From: a virus
Virus record (IMG/VR): IMGVR_UViG_3300020410_000033
Span: 1 to 35,081 of that record
Length of the DNA stretch: 35,081 nt
Direction: 5' to 3' (one strand)
The notes beneath the pieces are model-generated. The model had not been told where the DNA came from and ran no database searches. It worked only from the letters and a program-made list of their open reading frames with translations. The position numbers and the translations under genes are program-made. Positions 1 to 6,593 of the stretch are shown piece after piece; the first letter of the stretch is position 1; the number at the start of each line of letters is the position of its first letter.

Positions 1-1
1 T

Positions 2-475
2 ACGAGAGAGATTGGTTTCCTCCCAGGTGACCATGAGGATAAGTCAAACTTATATCAGATACCATATAAAAACATGGTAAAGTTTATGTTTGAAATGCCT
101 GATGACAATGCATTTGAATCACTCTATAGTAATCTAAGAAACCAAGAGACTATATCATTCTGGTCTACATCATTCATACGTGGTACTACATTAGATAACT
201 GTATTGTTATAGTGGATGAGTTTAGTAACTTGAATTTTCATGAGTTAGATAGTATAATAACAAGAGTGGGTCAGGATACTAAGATTATTTTCTCAGGAGA
301 CTACGCACAATCTGATTTAGCAAAGAGTAATGAGAAGAATGGAGTCTTAGACTTCCTCAAAATTATACAGACAATGCCTTCATTCACATGCACTGAGTTT
401 GGCATCGATGATATCGTTAGGTCTGGTCTCGTTAAGGAATACCTTATCAGTAAAATTAATATGGGATTAAATTAA
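2..475 (+). CDS. phoH: PhoH-like P-loop ATPase (C-terminal part, 5' truncated by window)
   Basis: The frame is open from the first bases, so the gene starts upstream of the window and the internal ATG at 74 is not its start. The visible part begins with TREIGFLPGD, a motif typical of PhoH-family proteins. It continues with a Walker B-like stretch (IVIVDEFSNL) and a following strand with FSGDYAQSDL, which resembles the sensor region of these SF1-type ATPases. The Walker A loop would lie outside the window. PhoH-like genes are very common in T4-like cyanophages; their role in infection is not settled, although the family was named for phosphate-starvation induction in E. coli. The stop overlaps the ATG of the exonuclease gene by one base, which suggests translational coupling. 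Confidence 0.85.
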   Translation, partial: TREIGFLPGDHEDKSNLYQIPYKNMVKFMFEMPDDNAFESLYSNLRNQETISFWSTSFIRGTTLDNCIVIVDEFSNLNFHELDSIITRVGQDTKIIFSGDYAQSDLAKSNEKNGVLDFLKIIQTMPSFTCTEFGIDDIVRSGLVKEYLISKINMGLN

Positions 476-1149
476 TGTTTAATTATGTGGGCACTCCTCT
501 TGAGTTAGAGGACTTAGAAAGTAAGACTCTAAATCATGGACGTTTCTATAAACTAGATGACGTTTGGGTACCTAGTGTAACTACTGTTGTCGGACACCAA
601 TCTAAGCAAGGTATACTTGACTGGGAGAATCGAATCGGTTATACTGAAGCGGAGAAGATACGACGTGCAGCTGCATGGCGAGGCACTAAGTATCATTCCA
701 TCGTAGAATACTATCTAAGAAATGAATCTGAGAAAATTAAGGAAAGCAAAGGTCTTGCCAAATACCTTTTTGGGGCTAGTCGTGAGACTCTTAATCGGAT
801 ATCTAATATTCATGCTATTGAAACCCCTCTTTTTTCTCGCAATTTATATCTGGCTGGGCGCGTTGATTGCATTGCTGAGTTTGATAATGAGCTTAGTATC
901 ATAGACTTTAAAACTACTGGCACATTAAAGAAAGAAAAATACCTAGAGAAATACTTCGTGCAAGAAGCAGCATATGCTTACATGTATTGGGAGTTAACTG
1001 GTATAGAAGTTGATAAACTTGTCACCATATCTGTTGCAGAAGATGGACAGACACAGGTAGTTGAGAAGTATGATAAAGTTCCTTACATCAATACCCTCAT
1101 TGATTGGATAAAAGACTATCGATATTATACTGAGGGATTAAATTCATGA
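475..1149 (+). CDS. PD-(D/E)XK family exonuclease (MGME1/RecB-like)
   Basis: A 224-residue protein with the expected order of PD-(D/E)XK nuclease motifs: an N-terminal SVTTVVG region, GTKYH at residues 70-74 followed by Glu78, AGRVD ending at Asp131, IIDFKTT with Asp144 and Lys146, and a QEAAYAY helix starting at Gln163. This set matches single-strand exonucleases of the RecB/MGME1 type, which use two metal ions to degrade DNA ends. Homologues are common in cyanophage replication clusters. The likely role is DNA recombination, repair or host DNA degradation, which is inference. It overlaps the next gene by four bases (ATGA), consistent with one operon running from phoH to the DUF1825-like gene. 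Confidence 0.85.
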   Translation: MFNYVGTPLELEDLESKTLNHGRFYKLDDVWVPSVTTVVGHQSKQGILDWENRIGYTEAEKIRRAAAWRGTKYHSIVEYYLRNESEKIKESKGLAKYLFGASRETLNRISNIHAIETPLFSRNLYLAGRVDCIAEFDNELSIIDFKTTGTLKKEKYLEKYFVQEAAYAYMYWELTGIEVDKLVTISVAEDGQTQVVEKYDKVPYINTLIDWIKDYRYYTEGLNS

Positions 1150-1391
1150 AGGAAATTGAAGAAAAATTTATGACTCAGGGTAAGTTTACCGCTCTCGTTG
1201 AGAATCGTGTTAAAGATAGCAGTGGTCTCATCAATTACATTGAAGCAGTTACATCCATATGTGAAGAGTTAGAGATAGATGTCACTACAGTTAAGAAGTT
1301 GATATCTAAACCACTCAAAGATAAAATACAATGGGATGCAGCAAGACTAAATTATATTAAACGTACAAGTAAAGCAGTTTTAAACCTATGA
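1146..1391 (+). CDS. gp33: gp33-like late transcription co-activator
   Basis: An 81-residue charged, helical protein with a segment reading KPLKDKIQWDAARLNYIKR near its C terminus. Its size, position just upstream of gp32, and overall pattern match the proteins annotated in cyanophages as gp33 (T4 gp33 is about 112 residues). T4 gp33 binds the RNA polymerase beta-flap and links gp55-containing polymerase to the sliding clamp, activating late promoters. The many late-promoter-like motifs in this window fit the presence of such a factor. The assignment rests on memory of the family and gene order, not on an alignment. It shares four bases with each neighbour. Confidence 0.7.
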   Translation: MKEIEEKFMTQGKFTALVENRVKDSSGLINYIEAVTSICEELEIDVTTVKKLISKPLKDKIQWDAARLNYIKRTSKAVLNL

Positions 1392-1756
1392 ATGAAGACG
1401 AAAGTTTCTTTGAATCCGATGTAGTTCAGCAAGAGTTGACCGACATACAGGAGACATACACACAACTACTAAAGATATCAGCAGGACTTGCTGACTTTTC
1501 TCCTAGAGAGAGACTAGAGCACATAGAAAAAACACTTGAGTTAATTGCTAAACAGAAAGTATTTTACTCACGTCTTGCTCTTGCGTCACATAATATATCA
1601 GGAGATGAAAACGATGAGGAAGCAAGTTTCGTTAAAGAAAAGATAGATACTTTATCTGCACAGTATTCGGGAGGATTAAACCTCATGTTAATACTACAAC
1701 AGATGGAAGACAAACTAAGAGCTTGGAGAAAGGAGTTAAAAGATGCCGAATCCTAA
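1388..1756 (+). CDS. DUF1825-like protein
   Basis: A 122-residue, mostly helical and acidic protein. The N terminus contains FFESDVVQQEL, close to the F-F-x-S-x-V-V-Q-x-E start of DUF1825 proteins found in cyanobacteria. The middle has RERLEHIEKTLELIAKQKVFYSRLALA, which also fits that family's helical pattern. The function of DUF1825 is unknown. Cyanophage versions usually sit near gp33 and gp32, as here. The gene starts four bases inside gp33, and its last codons overlap the start of the next small gene. Confidence 0.7.
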   Translation: MNEDESFFESDVVQQELTDIQETYTQLLKISAGLADFSPRERLEHIEKTLELIAKQKVFYSRLALASHNISGDENDEEASFVKEKIDTLSAQYSGGLNLMLILQQMEDKLRAWRKELKDAES

Positions 1757-1895
1757 TCAACTTTACGAAGATGCTGAGAGACTTAATGACCTCTTTGAAG
1801 AGTTACTTTGGGATGCGGACGACGAATTGTTTTTTACTCATGACGGAGAGAAGGTAATTATATATAACATGACGAAACAGGGATATCCCTGTTAA
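1743..1895 (+). CDS. Small acidic hypothetical protein (50 aa)
   Basis: A 50-codon frame beginning MPNPNQLYEDAERLND and ending at a TAA inside the palindrome that precedes gp32. It overlaps the DUF1825-like gene by 14 bases and has a GGAG ribosome site about 10 bases upstream of the ATG (within AAAGGAGTTAAAAG). It is rich in Asp and Glu and has an amphipathic helical start followed by a predicted strand (EKVIIYNM). No domain is recognised. Its fit in the tightly overlapping operon, with correct coupling and an SD sequence, supports it as real. Confidence 0.6.
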   Translation: MPNPNQLYEDAERLNDLFEELLWDADDELFFTHDGEKVIIYNMTKQGYPC

Positions 1896-1913
1896 CAGGG
1901 ACTTGACAAGTCC
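1886..1913 (+). promoter_or_regulatory. Back-to-back inverted repeats in the gp32 leader
   Basis: A perfect 16-base palindrome (1886-1901, TCCCTGTTAACAGGGA) overlaps by three bases a second inverted repeat (1899-1913, seven bases each side of one central base). As RNA, each could form a stem of six or more pairs, but they compete for the shared bases. After them comes a G-poor, A- and C-rich stretch up to the gp32 SD sequence. In T4, gp32 represses its own translation by binding a structured leader and the unstructured region next to it. A similar operator here is inference. No T-run follows, so an intrinsic terminator is unlikely. Confidence 0.45.
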
Positions 1914-1919
1914 TAAATA
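1912..1919 (+). promoter_or_regulatory. Putative T4-type late promoter for gp32
   Basis: CCTAAATA lies 62 bases upstream of the gp32 ATG, immediately after the inverted repeats. It matches the TATAAATA late -10 motif in the last six positions. A start site a few bases downstream would give a gp32 leader lacking the hairpins. T4 gene 32 also has a late promoter besides its earlier ones. Confidence 0.4.
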
Positions 1920-1980
1920 ATATGTCATCATTATATGGTGGCAAATACAACAAAACAAAAACCACAACGGAGAAATACAA

Positions 1981-2889
1981 ATGTCATTCGCATCGCTTAA
2001 GAAAAAGTCTGGAAGTTTTGACAAGCTTACCAAACAGATTGAGAAGATGTCTAAACCTCAGGGCGCAGGACCTGATGAAAGACTCTGGAAACCTGGGGTC
2101 GATAAGTCTGGAAACGGATATGCAATAATTCGATTCCTTCCTGAGCCAGATGGTGAAGACCTACCATGGGCACAAGTTTGGAGTCACGCATTCCAAGGTG
2201 CAGGCGGTTGGTATATTGAGAATTCACTCACCACATTGGGACAAAAAGACCCTGTTGGTGAATTGAATCGCACCCTTTGGAATTCTGGTCTAGACCAAGA
2301 CAAAGAGACTGCTCGTAAACAGAAGAGGAAACTCTCCTACTACAGCAACATCTATGTTGTTAAAGACCAACTCAACCCAGATAATGAAGGAAAGGTCTTC
2401 CTATACAAGTATGGCAAGAAGATTCATGATAAGATTGTGAGTTCTATGCAACCTCAATTCGAGGATGAAGAACCTATCAACCCATTTGATATGTGGAAAG
2501 GTGCGGACTTCCGTATCAAGATACAAACCATCGGTGGGTATTGGAATTATGATAAGTCTGACTTCGCACCTGTCTCTCCTCTAGGGGGATTTGATGACGC
2601 TAAGTTAGAAGAAATTTGGAAGTCACAACACTCTCTAAAAGAGTTTACTGACCCTGCCAACTTTAAATCATATGAGCAACTAGAAGAGAGACTCAACACT
2701 GTGTTGAATAAGTCTGCTCGTGCTACAGTTCGCGCATTTGACGGTGAAGAAACAGAAGCAGTGTACGCAGAAGAAACTGTCACACAACCTTCCACACCTA
2801 GTGGATTTGGTGATAAAGTAAAAGAGTTAAGTCAGACTCCAACAAGTCCTGACCTTGATTACTTTGCATCACTAGCTGAAAACGACTAA
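1981..2889 (+). CDS. gp32: gp32 single-stranded DNA-binding protein
   Basis: A 302-residue protein, similar in size to T4 gp32 (301). The core shows the conserved GGWYIEN, LSYYSNIYVVKD, NEGKVFLYKYGKKIHDKI, GADFRIKIQ and NYDKSDF segments of the family, which coats single-stranded DNA during replication, recombination and repair. The N terminus (MSFASLKKKSG with SFDKLTKQIEKM) matches the cooperativity B domain. The C terminus is acidic and ends in DLDYFASLAEND, typical of the partner-binding A domain. There is no cysteine in the whole protein, so the zinc site of T4 gp32 (three Cys, one His) is missing; cyanophage versions share this as far as I recall. The start is set by a CGGAGA ribosome site 9-12 bases upstream. 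Confidence 0.95.
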   Translation: MSFASLKKKSGSFDKLTKQIEKMSKPQGAGPDERLWKPGVDKSGNGYAIIRFLPEPDGEDLPWAQVWSHAFQGAGGWYIENSLTTLGQKDPVGELNRTLWNSGLDQDKETARKQKRKLSYYSNIYVVKDQLNPDNEGKVFLYKYGKKIHDKIVSSMQPQFEDEEPINPFDMWKGADFRIKIQTIGGYWNYDKSDFAPVSPLGGFDDAKLEEIWKSQHSLKEFTDPANFKSYEQLEERLNTVLNKSARATVRAFDGEETEAVYAEETVTQPSTPSGFGDKVKELSQTPTSPDLDYFASLAEND

Positions 2890-3188
2890 TGAAAATACTG
2901 GTTGCTTTACTCGCATCTTTAACTGTTGCACCCGCAGCAGAGGCACTTACTTGGAAGGAATTCTGGGAGCCATTTGTTGAGTATGGCAACCATTATCATC
3001 ATCATACTCATCGTTATTACGCACCACATCGTTACGAGGGTCCTCGTCGATGCATGGAAGAAAGAATTATTAAAGAAAGGGTATGGGTACCTGGCTCTTG
3101 GTTATCCCCCACATATTTTTCAGAAGGATATGTTGAGCATCGCTCACGTATTATTACTGTACCTTGTGGTTACCACGACCATCATTAA
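2889..3188 (+). CDS. Exported His/Tyr-rich small protein
   Basis: A 99-residue protein with a clear Sec-type signal peptide: Lys2, a hydrophobic core ILVALLASLTVA, and a likely cleavage after AEA near residue 19. The mature part has a His/Tyr cluster (residues 35-48), then RRC at Cys55, a WVPGSW segment and a second Cys at 93, followed by GYHDHH. The two cysteines could form a disulfide in the periplasm, and the His-rich ends could bind metal; both are inference. Similar W-V-P-G proteins with a leader occur in cyanobacteria and cyanophages, without known function. The ATG overlaps the gp32 stop by one base, so expression is probably coupled to gp32. Confidence 0.75.
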   Translation: MKILVALLASLTVAPAAEALTWKEFWEPFVEYGNHYHHHTHRYYAPHRYEGPRRCMEERIIKERVWVPGSWLSPTYFSEGYVEHRSRIITVPCGYHDHH

Positions 3189-3250
3189 CCCATATATTAT
3201 TTCACTTTCAGTTCCATGAAAGGTCGAAAAAAAACTCGGGGTAAAAATTG

Positions 3251-3265
3251 CCCTGTAGGGTTTTT
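3251..3265 (+). terminator. Weak possible intrinsic terminator
   Basis: CCCTGTAGGG followed by five Ts lies in the 89-base gap after the exported protein gene. The stem is only three to four pairs with a tiny loop, though flanking A and T runs (3242-3247 and 3261-3265) could extend it past a bulge. It is the only terminator-like element downstream of gp32 before the next small genes. Confidence 0.25.
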
Positions 3266-3277
3266 CATAAAATTATC

Positions 3278-3472
3278 ATGACACACTACAAACCATATTC
3301 ACCAGAGTGGCATAGATATCGTTATCTTAAAGAATCGCTCGATAAATACTTTGACGAGTATGTCGAGAATGAAGTTATTCTTGCCGATATACATGATATT
3401 CTACAAACTCGCTCAGATGCTGCAAAAGCAGAATTTGAGAAAATCAGTGAATTGAATGCAAAACTAAAATAG
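3278..3472 (+). CDS. Small hypothetical protein (64 aa)
   Basis: Begins MTHYKPYSPEWHRYRYLKES and continues as a charged helical protein. The open frame extends upstream to a TTG at 3248, but that region is the hairpin/T-run area, so the ATG at 3278 is preferred. No clear SD sequence is visible. Cyanophages often carry small proteins of this type after gp32; I do not recognise a function. The predicted two long helices (residues 13-40 and 45-64) suggest a helical hairpin. Confidence 0.65.
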   Translation: MTHYKPYSPEWHRYRYLKESLDKYFDEYVENEVILADIHDILQTRSDAAKAEFEKISELNAKLK

Positions 3473-3479
3473 AGTTAAA

Positions 3480-3797
3480 ATGCTATCAACCCAATATCGC
3501 TTGCGACTTGATAAAGTCTGCAAACTTATTGTCGAAGGAAAAGACGTAGATTTGACAGAAATGATATGGGCACAAAAATTAGCAAAATCTAACACCACTG
3601 CTGCTACATGGTTGCGACAAGCACGACAAAAAGCAGCGAATCCCGACATGAAGAAGGGAGGGACGGACGATTTTCTGAATAAGATGGGATTAGGCGAACC
3701 CGACCCATCTGACCATCGACAGGGGTTCGACAGTGCTGATGATATCAGTGACTGGTTTAACCGCAAAAAACCTGATGATTGGAGACAACGTGACTAA
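3480..3797 (+). CDS. Conserved cyanophage hypothetical protein
   Basis: A 105-residue protein beginning MLSTQYRLRLDKVCKLIVEG and ending in DISDWFNRKKPDDWRQRD. I associate the pattern (helical start, an AATWLRQARQKAANPDM segment, an acidic FLNKMGLGEPDPSDH linker and a Trp-rich end) with a conserved hypothetical in T4-like cyanophages near gp32. Its function is unknown. It is followed by a gene whose GTG start lies inside its last codons, so the two are probably co-translated. Confidence 0.75.
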   Translation: MLSTQYRLRLDKVCKLIVEGKDVDLTEMIWAQKLAKSNTTAATWLRQARQKAANPDMKKGGTDDFLNKMGLGEPDPSDHRQGFDSADDISDWFNRKKPDDWRQRD

Positions 3798-4044
3798 ACC
3801 TGTAGAAAACTACGAGCAACTAATTCAGCGTTTTACAAAACGCACAATGCAACTCTCTGCCAGACAAGATGAATTAAAAGGTTGGTATGAAGAGTATATT
3901 AAAAACGAAAATGACCTAAAACGTCTAGAAGGGTCAATGCAAGCAATACAATATGTTGCTTATGGCAAGATGCCTGGGGACGGTAATCATGATAAGTTTA
4001 AAGACCATAAACCAGACTACGGTAAAATTCCTGAGAGGTATTAA
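3790..4044 (+). CDS. Coiled-coil-like hypothetical protein, GTG start
   Basis: An 84-residue protein reading (M)TKPVENYEQLIQRFTKRTMQLS. The GTG at 3790 is chosen because GGAGA lies five bases upstream; an in-frame ATG at 3775 has no SD and would add five residues. The first 55 residues form a charged, heptad-like helix (QLIQRFTKRTMQLSARQDELKG...), and the C terminus is a short Gly/Pro/Lys-rich tail. No domain recognised. It overlaps its upstream neighbour by eight bases and its downstream one by one base. Confidence 0.65.
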   Translation: MTKPVENYEQLIQRFTKRTMQLSARQDELKGWYEEYIKNENDLKRLEGSMQAIQYVAYGKMPGDGNHDKFKDHKPDYGKIPERY

Positions 4045-4331
4045 TGCTATCATTCCTATTTTCAATGGCAGGGTTATTAAACCTGTTATTCTACATTTTT
4101 GCAATCGGTTTTGTTATCTCATTGGTGTTAGAGCAGATTCTTAAGTTTAGACCTTTATCTGTTGACGCATCGATGAATGAAAGAAACAATTATATAGTCC
4201 AAACTAATAGAAAGTATTGTTGGAGACAAGCATGGGTAACCAATCTTTATTGGTTTGCATGTAATGTAGGTTTATATTTTATATCGAGAAATATGGCAAC
4301 ACCAACAGATACATTCTGGAACGGAATATGA
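4044..4331 (+). CDS. Small membrane protein (two predicted TM segments)
   Basis: A 95-residue protein with a hydrophobic N-terminal segment (residues about 3-28, rich in Leu, Phe and Ile) and a second, Trp/Tyr-rich hydrophobic segment (about 64-82, TNLYWFACNVGLYFIS). The loop between is charged and polar. No family recognised. It overlaps the next membrane protein gene by four bases, so the two probably form a pair acting in the host membrane, which is inference from context. Confidence 0.6.
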   Translation: MLSFLFSMAGLLNLLFYIFAIGFVISLVLEQILKFRPLSVDASMNERNNYIVQTNRKYCWRQAWVTNLYWFACNVGLYFISRNMATPTDTFWNGI

Positions 4332-4627
4332 TTTTTTGGATTGGATTCACCCTCATGGTATTAAATGAGGGTTTTGTTATGATGAGACATGTATCTCCTT
4401 TCTTCGATAAACTAAGAAAGAAGGTAATTAAAAAATTAGGTGAGAATCTATGGTATCGTCTTCATGGCACTCTAGATTACACTTGGATAGCTCTCGTAAC
4501 ACTAGGATTAATAGTAAACTCCTACAGATTAATGCACTTGCTTTTTGTGATTGCATTTTGGGTGTTATCTTATTGTATATTTTACTTACCAAGAAAACTT
4601 AATAACCGCCATAACCGCCCTGACTAG
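4328..4627 (+). CDS. Small membrane protein (about three hydrophobic segments)
   Basis: A 99-residue protein with hydrophobic stretches near residues 2-19, 50-63 and 67-88, separated by a basic segment (RKKVIKKLGENLWYR). The end is basic (PRKLNNRHNRPD). No family recognised. The last 29 bases overlap the 3' end of gp53, which is encoded on the other strand, so the end of this protein is antisense to the end of gp53. Its function is unknown. Confidence 0.55.
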   Translation: MIFWIGFTLMVLNEGFVMMRHVSPFFDKLRKKVIKKLGENLWYRLHGTLDYTWIALVTLGLIVNSYRLMHLLFVIAFWVLSYCIFYLPRKLNNRHNRPD

Positions 4628-5564
4628 ACCCACTACTTCCGCTACTTCCACTGCTACTGCTACTGGAAGATGAAGAAGACGAAGAATCTGTAGTATTAGA
4701 CGCTGTTTCTGTAATCGCTGTATCAGACGATGTAGAGGCAGCGTTTGTTGATGTACTTGTAGTCACTGTTGTGCTACCGTCAGCAAGTTGCTGTCCTTCC
4801 TCAATAGTTGCACCTGAGGTATCAACTGTAATATTTCCAAAGTCTTGTTGCACTGCAAAATCAACAGATGGTGTTTGACCAATATTTGTGGAATATGTAG
4901 GTTTGACAGGTATAAAGTTTTCTTTGATAGCGTCTTTTGTTTTCTTGAAACCTGTATTATCATCAACTTCTCTAGAATCCTCATATTCAACAAGTGACTG
5001 GAATTCTTCTAAGAATGTGGTTAAGAATGGTCTGCGTAATACGTAAATATTACGTTTGAAGTCATTTTTCTTTGCTTCAAACTCATAGTTAGTAATTGGC
5101 ACAATCAACTCTGAGGGAGGTACCATTGTCCCATCAGGACGTCTATATGTAAAATTATGAGGTATTGTCAATCCCGCTTTTAATATAGTAGTGCCATTTT
5201 GGTCTTTTACTTCTTGACTTTCATGGTGATGGATGCCTTCTGGACTATCATATGTAGAAACACAATATTTGTATAACTCATCCTCAGTCATAGGCCACTC
5301 ATCGTATAGATTAGTAATATTATTTGTCATCATGATAACCCAGTCATATTCTGGGTCGCCATACATCTTCATGCTTACATTATCAGGTCTTTCATTGTTT
5401 ACTATAGTATATTGAGTAAAACCAGTGACAAAACCCTCTACATCGTCTCTTATCTTAACTCTACGAAATAGATTCTTAGTCAGGACGTATGGGTCAACGT
5501 TATTTTGACGATACGTTGTTGTCCTTACATATACATTTGGTAAATATGAAAAATAATTACTCAT
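4599..5564 (-). CDS. gp53: gp53-like baseplate wedge protein with Ser-rich tail
   Basis: A 321-residue protein whose first ~190 residues carry the gp53 signature: SYLPNVYVR, LTKNLFRRVKIRDD, YTIVNNERPDNVSMKMYGDPEYDWVIMMTNNI and YDEWPM. T4 gp53 (196 residues) is a wedge component that joins wedges to the hub during baseplate assembly. The last part (about residues 235-321) is Thr/Ser-rich and ends in a run of about a dozen Ser, then Gly-Ser repeats and GGYGGY. Such a tail is not part of T4 gp53 and looks disordered. The gene lies downstream of gp48 on the minus strand and overlaps it by four bases, so the pair is one short operon. Confidence 0.88.
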   Translation of the reverse strand: MSNYFSYLPNVYVRTTTYRQNNVDPYVLTKNLFRRVKIRDDVEGFVTGFTQYTIVNNERPDNVSMKMYGDPEYDWVIMMTNNITNLYDEWPMTEDELYKYCVSTYDSPEGIHHHESQEVKDQNGTTILKAGLTIPHNFTYRRPDGTMVPPSELIVPITNYEFEAKKNDFKRNIYVLRRPFLTTFLEEFQSLVEYEDSREVDDNTGFKKTKDAIKENFIPVKPTYSTNIGQTPSVDFAVQQDFGNITVDTSGATIEEGQQLADGSTTVTTSTSTNAASTSSDTAITETASNTTDSSSSSSSSSSSSGSSGSSGSSQGGYGGY

Positions 5565-6583
5565 GATTTTTCTCCTCTAGTATTGTATCCATAACTCTGA
5601 CGAGTAAGTAGAGATGTTTCTTTGAATGATAAACTCATATTATATGCAACAGGACCGAAGTCATATGAATTATTAGCAGGGTCATTTGTCTTAAGAGACG
5701 TATATGGACCGTATGGAGATAAATCCACGTCCATATTAGACAAAACCATTTTAGATGGGAATTGCATCAATTTCTGTAAGACACCTTTATTTTTTGAATT
5801 ACCAGATTGAGGATATAGTGTTTCTTCCTCTTCATTAGACACTAATCTAACAATTTCAATTCTAAAGTAATCAGGTATAGTCAACCACATACTGTCATCT
5901 TTTCCTGGGAGCATAGCAACACGAAATGCCTCTATTATATTGACAACTGTCTCTACGTCAGATGCATTCTTAGGTGCAAACAAGAAATCAAACTTATGGT
6001 CTCTAAACTCTACACCTTGAAATATAGTCTCTTCATATGGGTTAAATACCCTTCCTGTAGTTAATGCTGCTAAATCATTTGCACCTATATTACCGCCACC
6101 ACCAAATTTAAGCACTTTATTGATAACATCAGCTCCAATACCATATCCTGCTACAGATTTTCCAGACTCTGCCATATTCGCAATGGTATCTTTGAAACTA
6201 TCACCTATACCTCCTGCAGCTATCGCTTCAGATGCAGCACCAACTGCTCCTACACCTAAAGGTCCTAACTTTACACCATTATACTTCGCTTGATATCCTT
6301 CTCTTAGTTTATTTGGTAGATATAGATATATACTTCTTTTTACTTTATCATTGTTTGCTAAATTCTTTTTAGAGTTATTATAACTACTATTATTACCTTC
6401 CTTTGGGTCATAAATAGTTATCTTAAGGTAGTCAACTACCTCAGTACCATTTGTCTTATCCTTTGATATTGCGTCTTGTGCAGATGATGAGTTAGCACCA
6501 TAGGGTTTACTACGAGGGAACACAAGGGTTTCACCCCCGCCTAGCTCGCTTCCATAAGGATTGTCCCAAGTACCTACTGCCAT
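5561..6583 (-). CDS. gp48: gp48-like baseplate tail-tube cap protein
   Basis: A 340-residue protein. The N-terminal part has a variable region and a Gly/Ala-rich middle (about residues 105-175). The C-terminal half (from FNPYEETIFQGVEFRDHKFDFLFAPKN to the end) has the pattern of a tail-tube fold, with WLTIPDYFRIEIVR and a final NMSLSFKETSLLTRQSY. T4 gp48 and gp54 both have this tube-like domain and connect the hub to the tail tube. Pairing with gp53 and the N-terminal region favour gp48; gp54 is the alternative. It is read divergently from gp4, with only ten bases between the two start codons. Confidence 0.75.
   Translation of the reverse strand: MAVGTWDNPYGSELGGGETLVFPRSKPYGANSSSAQDAISKDKTNGTEVVDYLKITIYDPKEGNNSSYNNSKKNLANNDKVKRSIYLYLPNKLREGYQAKYNGVKLGPLGVGAVGAASEAIAAGGIGDSFKDTIANMAESGKSVAGYGIGADVINKVLKFGGGGNIGANDLAALTTGRVFNPYEETIFQGVEFRDHKFDFLFAPKNASDVETVVNIIEAFRVAMLPGKDDSMWLTIPDYFRIEIVRLVSNEEEETLYPQSGNSKNKGVLQKLMQFPSKMVLSNMDVDLSPYGPYTSLKTNDPANNSYDFGPVAYNMSLSFKETSLLTRQSYGYNTRGEKS
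6409..6416 (+). promoter_or_regulatory. Possible late promoter for gp4 (within antisense of gp48)
   Basis: CATAAATA lies on the plus strand inside gp48, 177 bases before the gp4 start. It would mirror the minus-strand promoter located in gp4, giving overlapping divergent leaders. The distance is long compared with other promoters in the window and the motif is short, so chance is quite possible. Confidence 0.25.
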
Positions 6584-6593
6584 TTTGTTATTT

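Noticed and set aside
1903-1931. Possible sigma70 promoter before gp32 (TTGACA at 1903-1908)
   Set aside because: At 17 bases the -10 reads CATCAT, only four of six matches, and better A/T boxes are at poor spacing. The TTGACA is also part of the inverted repeat.
2926-3219. Overlapping 97-codon frame with a run of Ile (IIIIILIVI) in the exported protein gene
   Set aside because: It is the shifted frame of the His codons (CAT repeats read as ATC/ATT). The gp32-coupled frame with a signal peptide explains the region better.
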